DNA of 64,000 nt from Microbacterium murale (GTDB taxonomy: Bacteria > Actinomycetota > Actinomycetes > Actinomycetales > Microbacteriaceae), in NCBI RefSeq assembly GCF_030815955.1, contig NZ_JAUSXK010000001.1, positions 1,488,001 to 1,552,000 of the forward strand. Reading direction: 5' to 3'. Numbering within the stretch: position 1 is the first letter of the stretch; each line of letters begins with the position of its first letter. The notes beneath the pieces were generated by a model that was given only the letters and a program-made list of their open reading frames with translations, ran no database searches and was not told the DNA's origin. Below, piece by piece: positions 25,476 to 35,256 of this stretch. Position numbers and translations under genes: made by a program.

Positions 25476-26797
25476 GGTGCGGACTCCTCTGTCTCGCCGA
25501 CTGCCGCATCGCCTGTGGTGGGGATGGGCGCGCGGAAGGCGATGCGAGCCCAATCCGCGTCCATGGTGCGCAGCGTCGAGGTGGTCGAGGCTCCCAGCAC
25601 CATCGCCTGCGCGTAGTTCATCACCGGGATCGTCTTGGGCACGAGCACCGAGGGGCCCTGGTAGATCTGCCCGTTCTCGTAGTAGTCGATCATCCCCTCG
25701 ATCCGCGGATCGTCCGGCGCAGGGGCGTCCTTCGTCGGCGTGAAGCCGAGCTGCGACGCGTTGTACTCCTCGATGTTCTCGGGGAGGTACAGATACTCGA
25801 GGAAGTCGCGCGCGGCCTCTTGGTGCCGCGATCCCTCGGGGATCATCGCTCCGAGGTCCATGTTCACGCGCACACCGAGGTCGGCGGGGTCATCGGTCAT
25901 GGGCAGCGGGAAGGTGCCGAGCTCGAGGTCGGGCGCGGTCTTCGCGATCTCACTGAACGCCCACGGCCCCTGCATGTACATCGCCGCCTCGCCTTTGCTG
26001 AAGGCGAGATTGCCGTCGCCGTATCCTCGGCTCGCGGCATCCTCATTCGTGTAGTCGTCCGCGAGCTGCATCATCTGCGCCATGGGCTCGGCGAAATCCT
26101 TCTCGAAAGAGACCTCGGAGTCTGGGCCGACCGCAGCGCCTTCGACCGCCATGGCGTCGAAGAACTCGATCGTGTCGACGGAGCCGCCGATCGTGTAGTC
26201 GTACCAGCCCTGCCCTACGGTCCAGTCATCCTTGAACGTGCCGTAGAACGGGTCGATCCCGGCGTCCTTGAGCTGATCGCACAGGGCGATCAGTTCGTCC
26301 CAGGTCTGCGGCACTTCCAACCCCTGGGCCCGGAAGATCTCCTTGTTGTAGATCACGGACGCAGCCATCACCGAGTACGGCAGGGCACTCGTGCGGCCCT
26401 CGCACGATCCGTACTGCTCCATGAGCGGCTGCAGGTCGTCCCGGATACTAGCCGCGGCGTCCGTCTCGGAGAGATCCGTGAGAGCACAGCGCTGCACGAA
26501 GCGCGCGATCTCGTAGTTGTAGTTGCCGAGAATGAGGTCGGGCGGGTTCCCCCGCACGAAGCTGGCCGAGATGACGTCCGGTCCCGATGTGTCGATCTCG
26601 ACGTGCACGTCGTCCTGCGACGCGTTGTACTCGGCGACGAGATCGGTCATGAACGGGATCGCCTCGCGCTTGTTGAAGGTGAAGCGGATCGTCTCCGCTC
26701 CTGAGCCTGCCGCACAGCTCGTGAGAGCGGCGCCGACCATCGCCAGGCCGAGCCCTCCGGCGATCATCCGTATCGTGCGTGTTCGTTTCTCAGACAC
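25472..26797 (-). CDS. Sugar ABC transporter substrate-binding lipoprotein
   Basis: A 441-residue family 1 solute-binding protein with a lipobox (ALTSC, Cys near 25), then IRFTFNKREAIPFMTDLVAEYN and typical later blocks (GTFPLPMTDDPADL; SRHQEAARDFLEYLYLPENI). It captures an oligosaccharide, probably an alpha-glucoside given the GH13 gene. The start is GTG at 26797, with AAAGGA upstream. First gene of the SBP-permease-permease-GH13 operon, divergent from the ROK regulator. Confidence 0.9.
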   Translation of the reverse strand: MSEKRTRTIRMIAGGLGLAMVGAALTSCAAGSGAETIRFTFNKREAIPFMTDLVAEYNASQDDVHVEIDTSGPDVISASFVRGNPPDLILGNYNYEIARFVQRCALTDLSETDAAASIRDDLQPLMEQYGSCEGRTSALPYSVMAASVIYNKEIFRAQGLEVPQTWDELIALCDQLKDAGIDPFYGTFKDDWTVGQGWYDYTIGGSVDTIEFFDAMAVEGAAVGPDSEVSFEKDFAEPMAQMMQLADDYTNEDAASRGYGDGNLAFSKGEAAMYMQGPWAFSEIAKTAPDLELGTFPLPMTDDPADLGVRVNMDLGAMIPEGSRHQEAARDFLEYLYLPENIEEYNASQLGFTPTKDAPAPDDPRIEGMIDYYENGQIYQGPSVLVPKTIPVMNYAQAMVLGASTTSTLRTMDADWARIAFRAPIPTTGDAAVGETEESAP

Positions 26798-26828
26798 CGT
26801 CGTCCTTTCGATCCGATTGATCCGCACA

Positions 26829-26850
26829 TTAAATCTAGTGGGCGAATTTA
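26829..26850. promoter_or_regulatory. AT-rich inverted repeat, candidate ROK operator
   Basis: TAAAT (26830-26834) and ATTTA (26846-26850) face each other across 11 bp in the 100-bp space between the binding-protein gene and the ROK gene. The AT-rich sequence is unusual in this GC-rich DNA. Confidence 0.4.
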
Positions 26851-26897
26851 CTGTCGGGAGGTACTCTCTCATTGGAACGAGAGGAAGGTCAAGGGTT

Positions 26898-28118
26898 GTG
26901 ACAGAAGTCTCGACAGGACTCGGAACCGGACGCGCAAGCGTCGGGTCCGTCCTCGACTTCGCCTGGGAGGCGGGGCAGTTCACCGCCACCGACGTCATGG
27001 CCGCCACTGCGATCACCCGGTCAACGGCCATCGACGCGATCGATACGCTGGTCGGAGCCGAGGTTCTGCGCGAACTCCCCAACGCGCGCGCAGCCGGCAG
27101 CTACCGCTCCGGCCGCCCGGCGAGACGCTTCGCCCTCTCCGCCGATCTCGGCGTGGTCGTGGGCATCGACGCCGGCGACACGCACCTTGCGGTGACCGTG
27201 GCCGATCCGCTCGACGCCACGCTCGTGCACCACCGCGTCGAGGTGGACTCCACCCAGTCGGCAGATGAGCGCCGGGCGGCCATCATCGAGCAGTTGCGCG
27301 CAGCGCTGGAAGAATCGGGCACCCCCCGAGACCGCGTGCTCGCGCTCTGCGTCGGCGTCGCCGCCCCCGTGAATCGCGACGGCATCTCGCCGCCGCATCC
27401 TGACGGTTTCTGGGAGCGCACGAATCCCGGCCTCGCCGACGCGCTTCGTGACTGGGCTCCTGTGGTCGAGATCAAGAACGACGCCCAGCTGGCTGCCATC
27501 GCAGAGGGCGCGGTGGGCGCTGCTATCGGATGCCGCGACTACGTCGCCCTGCTCGCCAGCGAGCGCTTCGGCGGCGGCGTGGTCGTCGACGGTCACGTGC
27601 TGCACGGCGCCCACGGCGGCGTCGGCGAGGGCATCGTGTTCGATCACATCGTGGGCGTCGGCTCGGCTTTCGGACTCCGGTACTCACTGCAGAACCAAGC
27701 CAGGGCGGCGATGACGGCCGGCGAGATCGCGGTCGACGGTGCGGTCGGACGACTTGTAGCGGAGGATCGCATCGACTCGCGCATCGTTCTGACGCTCGCG
27801 GCGTCAGGAGACGCGGATGCTGTGCTCATCACCGACCGCGTCGGCGCGACTGTCGCACGCATCGTCGGAGTGCTCGGCAGCATGTACGACCCCTCGCGCG
27901 TGATCGTTTGCGGTGCGGTGGCCGAGAGCATCGAACCCGTGCTCGCGGCCGCCCGGCGCATCCTCCCGGAAGAGCTTCACCTTCCGGCGCCCGAGATCGT
28001 GGCCTCAACGCTGGGCGCCGCCGTCGTCTCGGCCGGAGCCATCGCGACCGCGCGCCGCGCAGCCCGCGAGCGGACGGTGCCCCAGCTCGCGGAGCGGCGG
28101 CTCAGCGCGCTCGCATAG
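26898..28118 (+). CDS. ROK family transcriptional regulator
   Basis: A 406-residue ROK protein: an N-terminal winged helix (FTATDVMAATAITRSTAIDAID, about 30-51) followed by a sugar-kinase-like fold. The phosphate motif VGIDAGDTHLAVTV is near 100 and KNDAQLAAIAEGAVG is near 195. The Cys-rich zinc site (CxCGxxGCxE) of most ROK proteins is missing; GVGEGIVFDHIVGVGSAFG stands at that place. It probably represses the divergent sugar uptake operon. GTG at 26898 is preceded by GAGGAAGG; the frame is open further upstream within the divergent gene. Confidence 0.85.
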   Translation: MTEVSTGLGTGRASVGSVLDFAWEAGQFTATDVMAATAITRSTAIDAIDTLVGAEVLRELPNARAAGSYRSGRPARRFALSADLGVVVGIDAGDTHLAVTVADPLDATLVHHRVEVDSTQSADERRAAIIEQLRAALEESGTPRDRVLALCVGVAAPVNRDGISPPHPDGFWERTNPGLADALRDWAPVVEIKNDAQLAAIAEGAVGAAIGCRDYVALLASERFGGGVVVDGHVLHGAHGGVGEGIVFDHIVGVGSAFGLRYSLQNQARAAMTAGEIAVDGAVGRLVAEDRIDSRIVLTLAASGDADAVLITDRVGATVARIVGVLGSMYDPSRVIVCGAVAESIEPVLAAARRILPEELHLPAPEIVASTLGAAVVSAGAIATARRAARERTVPQLAERRLSALA

Positions 28119-28154
28119 CGGCGGCATCGGTCCTTCGAACGCGACGACTTCTCG

Positions 28155-28346
28155 TCACTCCGGGGCAGCTCGCAAGTCGAAGCGGTAGGCGATCCCATCG
28201 CTCTCGCGTTGCTGCCCAGCGATGAACCACTCCTGCCCCTCCGGAGCGGGATGCTCCTCCGCGTAGGCAGCGAGTATCTGCTCTTCCACAGAGGACTGGG
28301 CCTGTCGAGCAACCCACGCGTTGAGGTCATCAGCAAAGTCTGACAT
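28155..28346 (-). CDS. Small hypothetical protein
   Basis: A 63-residue acidic protein (MSDFADDLNAWVARQAQSSV at the start, then EGQEWFIAGQQRES). Codon use looks like that of the neighbours. AAGGGAG lies about 15 nt upstream of the ATG, which is far. I do not recognise it. It is convergent with the ROK gene. The next 169 bases up to the E2 gene show nothing clear. Confidence 0.45.
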   Translation of the reverse strand: MSDFADDLNAWVARQAQSSVEEQILAAYAEEHPAPEGQEWFIAGQQRESDGIAYRFDLRAAPE

Positions 28347-28515
28347 CAGTAGACGCCGCTCCCTTGGTCGTTCACTTCTTCACGAATGCCAGTCTCCAGT
28401 GCGCCTTCGCCCCCCTGATCGCATTGCCAAGATCAGGAGCGGGTGGCGCTCATGACCTCACTGTGGCGCAGACGACTCTTCAGGGTCAAGGGTTCCGCCC
28501 GGGACGGCACCCCGA

Positions 28516-29850
28516 TCAGTCGACGAGCAGCGCGGGCTCCTCCAGGATGCTGGCGACATCGGCGATGAAGCGGCTCATGCCGTCGCCGTCGATGACACGG
28601 TGGTCGAAGGAGCCGGCGACCGTGGTGACGAACCGCGGACGCACCTCGCCGTCGACGACCCACGGCTTCTGGCTGATCGTGCCCATCGCCACGATGCCGG
28701 CCTCGCCCGGGTTGATGATCGGGGTTCCGGCATCCATCCCGAACACGCCGATGTTGGTGATCGTGATCGTTCCGCCCTGCTGATCCGCCGGCGGGGTCTT
28801 GCCCTCGCGCGCCGTCAGGGTGAGGCGATTGAGCGCACGGGCGAGCTCGCGCATGTTGAGGTCCTGTGCGTCCTTGATGTTCGGCACGAGCAGACCGCGC
28901 GGGGTCGCCGCGGCGATGCCGAGGTTGACGTAATGGCGCACCGAGATCTCTGCGCCGCCATCGGTTTCGACCCAGGCCGCGTTGACCATGGGGTTGCGGC
29001 GGACGGCCCAGATCACCGCGCGCGCGACGATCAGCAGCGGAGACACCTTGATGTCGGCGTAGTCGGGTGATGTCTTCAGGCGCTTGACGAGCTCCATCGT
29101 GCGCGTCGCGTCGACTTCTTTCCAGACCGTGACGTGCGGCGCGGTGTACGCGCTCTGCACCATGGCGGAGGCGCTGACCTTGCGCACGCCCTTGACCGGA
29201 ATCGACTCGGTGCGCGCCTCGGAACCGTGAGAACCGGATGCAGCCACACCGCGCGCGAGGCCGACCGGAGCGCTCTTCGGCGCCGGCACCGTCTCCTCGC
29301 GCACCGCGCCCCACTCCGGGGTCTCGATGTTGCGGAACACGCTCGCCTGTGACGCCTGCTTCATGACGTCGTCGCGAGTGACCTCGCCGTCGGCTCCGGT
29401 CGGAGTGACCGAGGACAGATCGACGTCGAGGTCGCGGGCGAGCTTGCGGATCGGCGGCTTCGCGATGACGCCGACCGAGGAGCGCACCGGGCGCGCAGCG
29501 GCACGCGTGCGCCGCGAAGTCGCCCCTGCACCCGTGCCGTAGCCGACGAGAACCGAGCCGCCCGGCTCTTCCGCGGGGGCAGGCGGCTGCGTGGCAGCGG
29601 CGGGTGCGGCATCCGACACGAAGCTGATGATCGGCGTACCGACCTCGACCGTCGTGCCCTCGCCTACCAGCAGATCGCCGACGACACCCGCGTACGGCGA
29701 TGGCAGCTCGACAAGCGATTTGGCCGTCTCGATCTCGCAGATCACGTCATTGATCGCGACGTCGTCGCCGGGGGCGACCTTCCACGTGACGATCTCAGCC
29801 TCGGTCAGACCCTCACCGACGTCGGGGAGGTTGAAGTTCTGCGTGCTCAT
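28516..29850 (-). CDS. 2-oxoacid dehydrogenase E2 (dihydrolipoamide acyltransferase)
   Basis: A 444-residue E2 core subunit. The single lipoyl domain spans residues 1-80 with the lipoylated Lys in [11 protein letters not shown] flexible Ala/Pro linker follows, then the peripheral-subunit binding domain ([20 protein letters not shown], about 134-153) and the CoA-acyltransferase catalytic domain with [11 protein letters not shown] near 420. It transfers the acyl group to CoA. It is the third gene after E1 alpha and E1 beta. The layout fits branched-chain 2-oxoacid dehydrogenase; pyruvate cannot be excluded. No E3 gene is present here. Confidence 0.9.
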   Translation of the reverse strand: MSTQNFNLPDVGEGLTEAEIVTWKVAPGDDVAINDVICEIETAKSLVELPSPYAGVVGDLLVGEGTTVEVGTPIISFVSDAAPAAATQPPAPAEEPGGSVLVGYGTGAGATSRRTRAAARPVRSSVGVIAKPPIRKLARDLDVDLSSVTPTGADGEVTRDDVMKQASQASVFRNIETPEWGAVREETVPAPKSAPVGLARGVAASGSHGSEARTESIPVKGVRKVSASAMVQSAYTAPHVTVWKEVDATRTMELVKRLKTSPDYADIKVSPLLIVARAVIWAVRRNPMVNAAWVETDGGAEISVRHYVNLGIAAATPRGLLVPNIKDAQDLNMRELARALNRLTLTAREGKTPPADQQGGTITITNIGVFGMDAGTPIINPGEAGIVAMGTISQKPWVVDGEVRPRFVTTVAGSFDHRVIDGDGMSRFIADVASILEEPALLVD

Positions 29851-29873
29851 TGCAAGTCCTTTCGGAACCGGAG

Positions 29874-30854
29874 TCAGTAGGCCAGCGACCGGTCGACGGC
29901 CTCGAGGATGCGGTCGGCATCCGGGAGGAAAGTGCCCTCGAGCTTGGCGGGCGGGAATGGAGCGTCGTACCCCGACACCCGAAGCACCGGAGCCTCGAGT
30001 GCGTAGAACGCGCGCTCCATGACGGTCGCGGCGATCTCGCTGCCGACGCTCGTGAAGCCCGCCGCCTCCTGCGCATAGACCACGCGGCCGGTCTTGCGGG
30101 CCGAGTCGAGAATGGGGCCGTAGTCGACCGGCGACAGAGACCGCACGTCGACGACCTCGCAGCTCGTGCCCTCGCTCTCGGCGAGCGCGGCTGCCTGCAG
30201 CAACGTGGTGACCATGGCGCCGTGACCGACCAGAGTGACGTCGGTGCCGGTGCGCACCACGCGCGACGCGTGCAGCGCTGCGGCGGACTGCTCGAGATCG
30301 ACCTCGCCCTTCTGCCAGTACTTGCTCTTCGGCTCAAGGAAGATGACCGGATCCTTCGAGGCGATGGCCTCCTGGATCATCCAATACGCGTCGTTCGGCG
30401 TGGACGGCGAGACGACCCTCAGGCCAGGAGTGTGTGCGAAGTACGCCTCGGGGCTCTCCTGGTGATGCTCGATCGCACCGATGTGGCCGCCGTACGGGAT
30501 GCGGATCACGATGGGCATCGACAGCGCACCCTCGTGCCGGTTCGTGATCTTCGCCAGCTGGGAGGTGATCTGGTCGAACGCCGGGAACACGAATCCGTCG
30601 AACTGGATCTCGCAGACCGGGCGGAAACCCGCCATCGCGAGGCCGATCGCCGTTCCCACGATCCCCGACTCCGCGAGCGGCGTGTCCAGCACGCGCTTCT
30701 CGCCGAAGTCGCGCTGCAGGTTCTCGGTGATGCGGAACACTCCGCCGAGCTTTCCGATGTCCTCACCCATCAACAGCACGCTCGGGTCGTCTTCCATGGC
30801 CTTGCGCATGCCGGCGTTGAGGGCCTTGCTCAGCGGCATCGTCTCGAGCGTCAT
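29874..30854 (-). CDS. 2-oxoacid dehydrogenase E1 beta subunit
   Basis: A 326-residue transketolase-like beta subunit. It begins [20 protein letters not shown] and has the TPP-site Glu in [21 protein letters not shown], the [18 protein letters not shown] block and a C-terminal transketolase domain ([15 protein letters not shown]). Its ATG overlaps the E1 alpha stop (ATGA), so the two subunits are coupled. Confidence 0.92.
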   Translation of the reverse strand: MTLETMPLSKALNAGMRKAMEDDPSVLLMGEDIGKLGGVFRITENLQRDFGEKRVLDTPLAESGIVGTAIGLAMAGFRPVCEIQFDGFVFPAFDQITSQLAKITNRHEGALSMPIVIRIPYGGHIGAIEHHQESPEAYFAHTPGLRVVSPSTPNDAYWMIQEAIASKDPVIFLEPKSKYWQKGEVDLEQSAAALHASRVVRTGTDVTLVGHGAMVTTLLQAAALAESEGTSCEVVDVRSLSPVDYGPILDSARKTGRVVYAQEAAGFTSVGSEIAATVMERAFYALEAPVLRVSGYDAPFPPAKLEGTFLPDADRILEAVDRSLAY

Positions 30855-31996
30855 GCGCGGATCCCGCCGTTCTGCGTGGGCTGTTCGAAGGATGCCTCGT
30901 ACTGTTCGCGCCACGCCCGCTGCTCATCCATCAACGGATGCTGCTCGCTGTAGACGTGATCGAAGATCTTGTTCGCGGGAGGCGACTCGAGCGCGAGGGT
31001 GCGGACGCGGAGGTCTTCCGCCGCTTCGGCGGCCTCGGCATCCACCTCTGCGAAGAACGATCCTGCGGCTCCGCGTCCTTCGAGGAAGGCACGCATGCGC
31101 GGCACCGGATCCCGCAGCTCCCACGACTTCTCCTCGTCGCTGGTGCGGTACTTCGTCGGGTCGTCGCTCGTGGTGTGCGCACCGAGACGGTACGTCTCCG
31201 CCTCGATCGCGCGGGGGCCCTTGCCCGCTCGCGCTCCATCGAGCGCCACACGAGAGACGGCGTAACTGGCGAGCACGTCGTTGCCGTCGACGCGGATGCT
31301 GTCGATGCCGTAGCCCGCACTGCGCTGGGCGAACGGCACACGCGTCTGCGTCGCGACCGGCACCGAGATCGCCCACTGGTTGTTCTGCAGGAAGAAGACC
31401 GTCGGGGTCTGGTAACTGGCGGCGAACACCATCGCCTCGTGCACGTCGCCCTGACTCGAGGCGCCGTCGCCGTAGTAGACGATCACGGCCTCGTCCCGCT
31501 CGGGGTCGCCGGTGCCGGAACGGTCGCCGAAGTTGAGGCCCATGGCATAGCCGGTCGCGTGCAGCACCTGCGATCCGAGCACCAAGGTATACAGCCGGGT
31601 GTTGCCGTTCGCGGGGTCCGTCGGATCCCAGCCGCCGTGCGAGATGCCGCGCATCAGCTTGATGATGCCGATCGGATCGACGCCGCGGATGCGCGCGACG
31701 GCGTGCTCACGGTACGAGGGGAACAGCGTGTCCTGCGCTCGCGCGGCACGGGCGGAACCCACCTGGGCCGCCTCCTGGCCGCGGCTCGGCGGCCAGAGCG
31801 CCAACTGCCCCTGGCGCTGCAGGTTGGTTGCCTGATTGTCGATGGCGCGGATGACGACCATGTCGCGATAGAACTGCTCGAGCTCTGCATCACTGATCGC
31901 TTCGATCAGCGGCAGATACTGCTCGGCGGCAGGGCTGGGCGCGAAACGGCCATCCGCCTCGAGGACGCGGACGAGATCAGTTTCTGACGAGGTCAC
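30851..31996 (-). CDS. 2-oxoacid dehydrogenase E1 alpha subunit
   Basis: A 381-residue TPP-binding subunit. The TPP motif starts at YYGDGASSQGDVHEAM and ends FFLQNNQWAIS. YRLGAHTTSDDPTKYRTSDE is the phosphorylation-loop region typical of branched-chain E1 alpha. It decarboxylates the 2-oxoacid and passes the acyl group to E2. The start is GTG at 31996. On the minus strand GTGACC, 17 bp and TAGCTT (32003-32008) lie 6 nt upstream, giving a leaderless promoter for the three-gene operon. Confidence 0.92.
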   Translation of the reverse strand: MTSSETDLVRVLEADGRFAPSPAAEQYLPLIEAISDAELEQFYRDMVVIRAIDNQATNLQRQGQLALWPPSRGQEAAQVGSARAARAQDTLFPSYREHAVARIRGVDPIGIIKLMRGISHGGWDPTDPANGNTRLYTLVLGSQVLHATGYAMGLNFGDRSGTGDPERDEAVIVYYGDGASSQGDVHEAMVFAASYQTPTVFFLQNNQWAISVPVATQTRVPFAQRSAGYGIDSIRVDGNDVLASYAVSRVALDGARAGKGPRAIEAETYRLGAHTTSDDPTKYRTSDEEKSWELRDPVPRMRAFLEGRGAAGSFFAEVDAEAAEAAEDLRVRTLALESPPANKIFDHVYSEQHPLMDEQRAWREQYEASFEQPTQNGGIRA

Positions 31997-32081
31997 CGTT
32001 CTAAGCTAGCCGCCTTCGCATGCCCGGTCACGCATACCTAGGACGCCCTCGTATCTGCCCGGAGCCCGGAGAAACCGCTGG

Positions 32082-33167
32082 TCAGAGCACAGTGGACACG
32101 ACGTGGAGCACTCGGTCGATGGAGGCTTCCTCACCGACGGAGATCCGGATGCCGTCGCCGGAGAACGGCCTGACGATGACATCGGCGGCCACAAAGGCTG
32201 CGGCGATCTCGTCGGTGCGCGCGCCGGTGGGCAGCCACACGAAGTTGCCCTGCGCGTCCGGCACTTTCCAGCCCTGTGCACGCAGCGCGGTCACCAGGGT
32301 CGTCCGCCGCTCCACGATCACAGCGACGCGCTGCATGAGCTCGGCCTCTGCGTCGAGGCTCGCGATCGCGGCGGTCTCTGCGGCTGCTGTGACGGACAGC
32401 GGGATGCCGGTGGCCCTGGCCGCGTCGAGAACCTTGGCCTGACCGATCGCGTAGCCGACGCGGAGTCCGGCGAGTCCGTACGCCTTCGAGAAGGTGCGCA
32501 GGATCACGACGTTGGGGTGCTTCTCGATGACCCGCTCCTTCAGTCCATCCACCGCGTCGGGTGCGGTGACGAACTCGGCGTACGCCTCATCGAGGATGAC
32601 GAGCACATCGGCGGGGACGCGAGCGATGAAGGAAGAGAACTCTTCACTCGTGATGACCGGGCCGGTGGGGTTGTTCGGGGTGCACAGCAGGATCGCGCGG
32701 GTGCGGTCGGTGACGGCATCCGCCATCGCGTCGAGGTCGTGGCGGCCGCTGGATTCCGCATCGCCCGACTCTTTGAGCGGCACCGGGATGCCGGTCGCGC
32801 CGGCGACGAGAGGAAGACCGGGATACGCCTCGAACGAGCGCCACGCGTACACGACCTCATCACCGACGGATGCCGCTGCCTGCACCAGCTGGTACAGGAT
32901 CGCGACGCTGCCGCTGGCGACGTGCACCTGGTCGAGGTCGACGCCGTAGCGGGCGGCCAGGCGCTCGCGCAGGCGGGTGGCCGTTGCATCCGGGTAGCGG
33001 TTGATCGGCGTGGTGCGCGCGAGCGCCTCGAGCACCGACGGCAGCGGCTCGAACGGGTTCTCGTTGCTGGAGAGCTTGAAGGCATCGGGCCCTGCCTGCT
33101 TGCCCTGCCGATACGGCGCGAGGGCAGCGATCTCTGGGCGGATGCGGGGAAGGATCGGCTCGGTCAC
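32082..33167 (-). CDS. hisC: Histidinol-phosphate aminotransferase
   Basis: A 361-residue class I/II PLP aminotransferase close to HisC in length. Key parts are [19 protein letters not shown], the NNPTGP segment, DEAYAEFV, and the PLP lysine in [19 protein letters not shown]. The reaction is histidinol phosphate formation from imidazole acetol phosphate and glutamate. Since other his genes are not adjacent, an aromatic aminotransferase role (Pat type) is possible. The start is GTG at 33167, with TAGACT (33174-33179) 6 nt upstream. Confidence 0.85.
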   Translation of the reverse strand: MTEPILPRIRPEIAALAPYRQGKQAGPDAFKLSSNENPFEPLPSVLEALARTTPINRYPDATATRLRERLAARYGVDLDQVHVASGSVAILYQLVQAAASVGDEVVYAWRSFEAYPGLPLVAGATGIPVPLKESGDAESSGRHDLDAMADAVTDRTRAILLCTPNNPTGPVITSEEFSSFIARVPADVLVILDEAYAEFVTAPDAVDGLKERVIEKHPNVVILRTFSKAYGLAGLRVGYAIGQAKVLDAARATGIPLSVTAAAETAAIASLDAEAELMQRVAVIVERRTTLVTALRAQGWKVPDAQGNFVWLPTGARTDEIAAAFVAADVIVRPFSGDGIRISVGEEASIDRVLHVVSTVL

Positions 33168-33248
33168 GAGGTCAGTCTACGAGCGGAGCGAGCTGCTGCA
33201 CGTACGCCCGGTGACAACCGCCACCCGTCGTGCGAGACTGAATCCACC

Positions 33249-33650
33249 ATGCGCTTCATCATCAGAGTCGTCATCAACGCGTTCGCCCTCTGGGTCGTCA
33301 CGCTGATCCCCGCGCTGCAGGTCGCGATCATCGCCTTTCCCCCTGGGGAGACTCTGCAGCTGGTTCTGACGCTGCTCGCGGTCGGGGCGATCTTCGCGTT
33401 GGTCAACACCATAATCGGCACGGTCATCAAGGTCGTCGCATTTCCGCTCTACATCCTCACGCTCGGTCTCATCGGGTTCATCATCAACGGCTTCCTCCTA
33501 TGGCTGACCGCGTGGATCACCTCCGGCTTCGGCTGGGGTCTGACGGTCGGCAGCTTCTGGTGGGGGGTGCTCGCGGCGATCATCATCTCGATCATCAACG
33601 CGGTGTTCGGCGCGATCCTTCGACCCCAGAAGAAGCAGCGCCGCGACTGA
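33249..33650 (+). CDS. Phage-holin-family (PF04020-like) membrane protein
   Basis: A 133-residue protein of four hydrophobic segments: RFIIRVVINAFALWVVTLIP, the ALVNTIIGTVIKVVAFPLYI block, LGLIGFIINGFLLWLTAWIT and FWWGVLAAIIISIINAVFG. This is the layout of the small actinobacterial holin-like family (PF04020), which has no proven lytic role. The C-terminus is basic (RPQKKQRRD). It is transcribed divergently from hisC. Confidence 0.8.
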   Translation: MRFIIRVVINAFALWVVTLIPALQVAIIAFPPGETLQLVLTLLAVGAIFALVNTIIGTVIKVVAFPLYILTLGLIGFIINGFLLWLTAWITSGFGWGLTVGSFWWGVLAAIIISIINAVFGAILRPQKKQRRD

Positions 33651-33653
33651 GCA

Positions 33654-33708
33654 GCGCCCGACTGACCACAGGGCCCGAGTGAACGGCGCCCGATTGGCCA
33701 CAGGGCGC
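33654..33708. repeat. Two near-identical 21-bp direct repeats and a hairpin
   Basis: GCGCCCGACTGACCACAGGGC (first 20 shown as GCGCCCGACTGACCACAGGG, from 33654) recurs with two changes from 33686. The second copy ends GGGCGC and folds on itself (GCGCCC/GGGCGC). It lies between convergent genes and may act as a two-way terminator. Confidence 0.55.
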
Positions 33709-33709
33709 A

Positions 33710-34996
33710 TCATTCGCGCCGCGCGACGTACTCCGTCGATTCGATCGCCACGGCCTCGTTGAGCTCTCTCGCCTTGTCGAGCCACGCGTCCAGGCGCACG
33801 TCTCCCGACGCGTCGACCATCTCGGCGGTCGCGGCATAGCTCTCCATCAGATGCGCTGGAAGGAGCAGATCTGAGGGATCGCCGTCTCGGGTGATGACGA
33901 TGCTGTCCGGTGAGCCGGTGCCACCCGGCGATCCGCCACCGGCGAGGCTGCTGACCGCGTCGTCAGTGTGCCGGAACTCGATCAGCAGCTGATCTTCTCC
34001 GACCGCCGGATGCACAGGGCTGCCCGCGGTGACCTGCACCGTCACTTCGAACTCACTCTGCGATGACAGGTACGCGGCGTTCATCGCCGACTGCGAGTGC
34101 GCATACACGTGCACCTCGTCGCCGGGCTGCGCGCCGGCAGCTTCCAGGGCCTCGAGCGTCGCGACGTACGACGCCGATTCCTGCCCGGTGTACAGGTCGA
34201 GATTCGACTTCAGATCGAAGGGTTCTTTCGGATCCACGCTCACCTGCGTCCCCTTCGCATAGAGCACGAATCTGTTCGTGCCGTTCGGCATGGTGTACTT
34301 CTCGACCTTGAGTTGCGCGCCCTGCTCAGTCGGGAACCGCCTCAACGCCTCAGCCAGGCTCGTCGGCGGAGCGATCGGCTGGTTCGTCTTCACAGGTGTC
34401 GCCGACACCGGCCCGCCGCTCCCGGACAGCGTCGCATTCGGTGCGACCCTGCCGGTGCCGGTCGCTGCGACCATCGCCGCGAGGCCCAGCAGCGCGCCCA
34501 GATCGGGGCCGGCTGCTCCCGCCGGACCGGTGGGACCAAGGTCGAGCTGATCGCGCAGCCCTTCGAACCGCTTGTCCTTCCACGCGGCGAGCAACCACGT
34601 CTCCATCTCCGCCACGCGCGGGTCGGATGCCACGAGCTGCGCGATGCGCGCATTGAGGGTGAAGGCCTGCGCACTGTCCTGAATCGCGAGTGCAGCCAGC
34701 TGCGCTCTGAGCTCGACGACTTCGTAGACATCGGCCATCAACAGCGTGTTGACGGATGCGGTCCGACACTCGTCGTGCAGAACATCGATCCGTTGCCCGC
34801 TCGCCCAGAGTGCCACGGTGTCGACATGACCGCTGAGTTTCGGCGTCGCGACGATGAACGCGTGGGCGCTGCGGATCGCTGCTGCCGCATCCGCGAGTGT
34901 CGGTGCGATTCTGCTCATGCTCTCCGCGACCGCTCGCAGAGCTTCGGGGTCGACGCTGATGGCGCCGCCGTGAGTGATGTCGACTCCGTCGCTCAT
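33710..34996 (-). CDS. Probable secreted/T7-type protein with degenerate lipase-like motif
   Basis: A 428-residue protein without a signal peptide. Residues 10-130 are mostly helical (DPEALRAVAESMSRIAPTLA), as in WXG100/LXG-like proteins. A GPTGPAGAAGP linker lies near 170. The C-terminal half holds EVHVYAHSQSAMNAAYLSSQ, which resembles the GHSQGG nucleophile elbow of alpha/beta hydrolases, and ends LESYAATAEMVD-type helices. It overlaps the 87-residue gene upstream by 4 nt (ATGA). I infer a type VII secretion-like substrate with a small partner; no secretion ATPase is in the window. Confidence 0.6.
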   Translation of the reverse strand: MSDGVDITHGGAISVDPEALRAVAESMSRIAPTLADAAAAIRSAHAFIVATPKLSGHVDTVALWASGQRIDVLHDECRTASVNTLLMADVYEVVELRAQLAALAIQDSAQAFTLNARIAQLVASDPRVAEMETWLLAAWKDKRFEGLRDQLDLGPTGPAGAAGPDLGALLGLAAMVAATGTGRVAPNATLSGSGGPVSATPVKTNQPIAPPTSLAEALRRFPTEQGAQLKVEKYTMPNGTNRFVLYAKGTQVSVDPKEPFDLKSNLDLYTGQESASYVATLEALEAAGAQPGDEVHVYAHSQSAMNAAYLSSQSEFEVTVQVTAGSPVHPAVGEDQLLIEFRHTDDAVSSLAGGGSPGGTGSPDSIVITRDGDPSDLLLPAHLMESYAATAEMVDASGDVRLDAWLDKARELNEAVAIESTEYVARRE

Positions 34997-35256
34997 GATC
35001 GCCCTGACGCCTCGAGTTCCCACAGACGACTGCTCAGCACGCCGACCTCGACCGTGGCTCGAGCCTTCAGATCGACGATGAGCGTGTGCAGAGCCCGCAC
35101 TCCGTCGGCCTGCCAGTCGCTCGCGTCCACGAGCGGCAGGAGTCCCGCTCCGGCATCCTCGAGGGCGGTGATCGCCTCGTTGAGCGCGCGTTGCGCCGAG
35201 AACCACCTCCAGATGGCTTCCGAGGACCACGTGTCGGCCGCGATGATGTTCAGCAT
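34993..35256 (-). CDS. Small WXG100-like helical protein
   Basis: An 87-residue, mainly helical protein. The middle DASDWQADGVRALHTLI has a W-x-x-x-G turn between two helices, much like WXG100 (ESAT-6-like) proteins. It is translationally coupled to the 428-residue gene. The start is ATG at 35256; the frame is open to 35619, but that part lies over the divergent phosphatase gene. Family assignment is tentative. Confidence 0.6.
   Translation of the reverse strand: MLNIIAADTWSSEAIWRWFSAQRALNEAITALEDAGAGLLPLVDASDWQADGVRALHTLIVDLKARATVEVGVLSSRLWELEASGRS

Noticed and set aside
28516..31996. Complete 2-oxoacid dehydrogenase operon
   Set aside because: Only E1 alpha, E1 beta and E2 are present; no E3 (lpd) gene is in the window, so the complex must use one from elsewhere.
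33249..33650. Prophage remnant suggested by a holin-family protein
   Set aside because: No lysin, capsid, integrase or att-like sites nearby. This membrane family is a normal chromosomal gene in actinobacteria.
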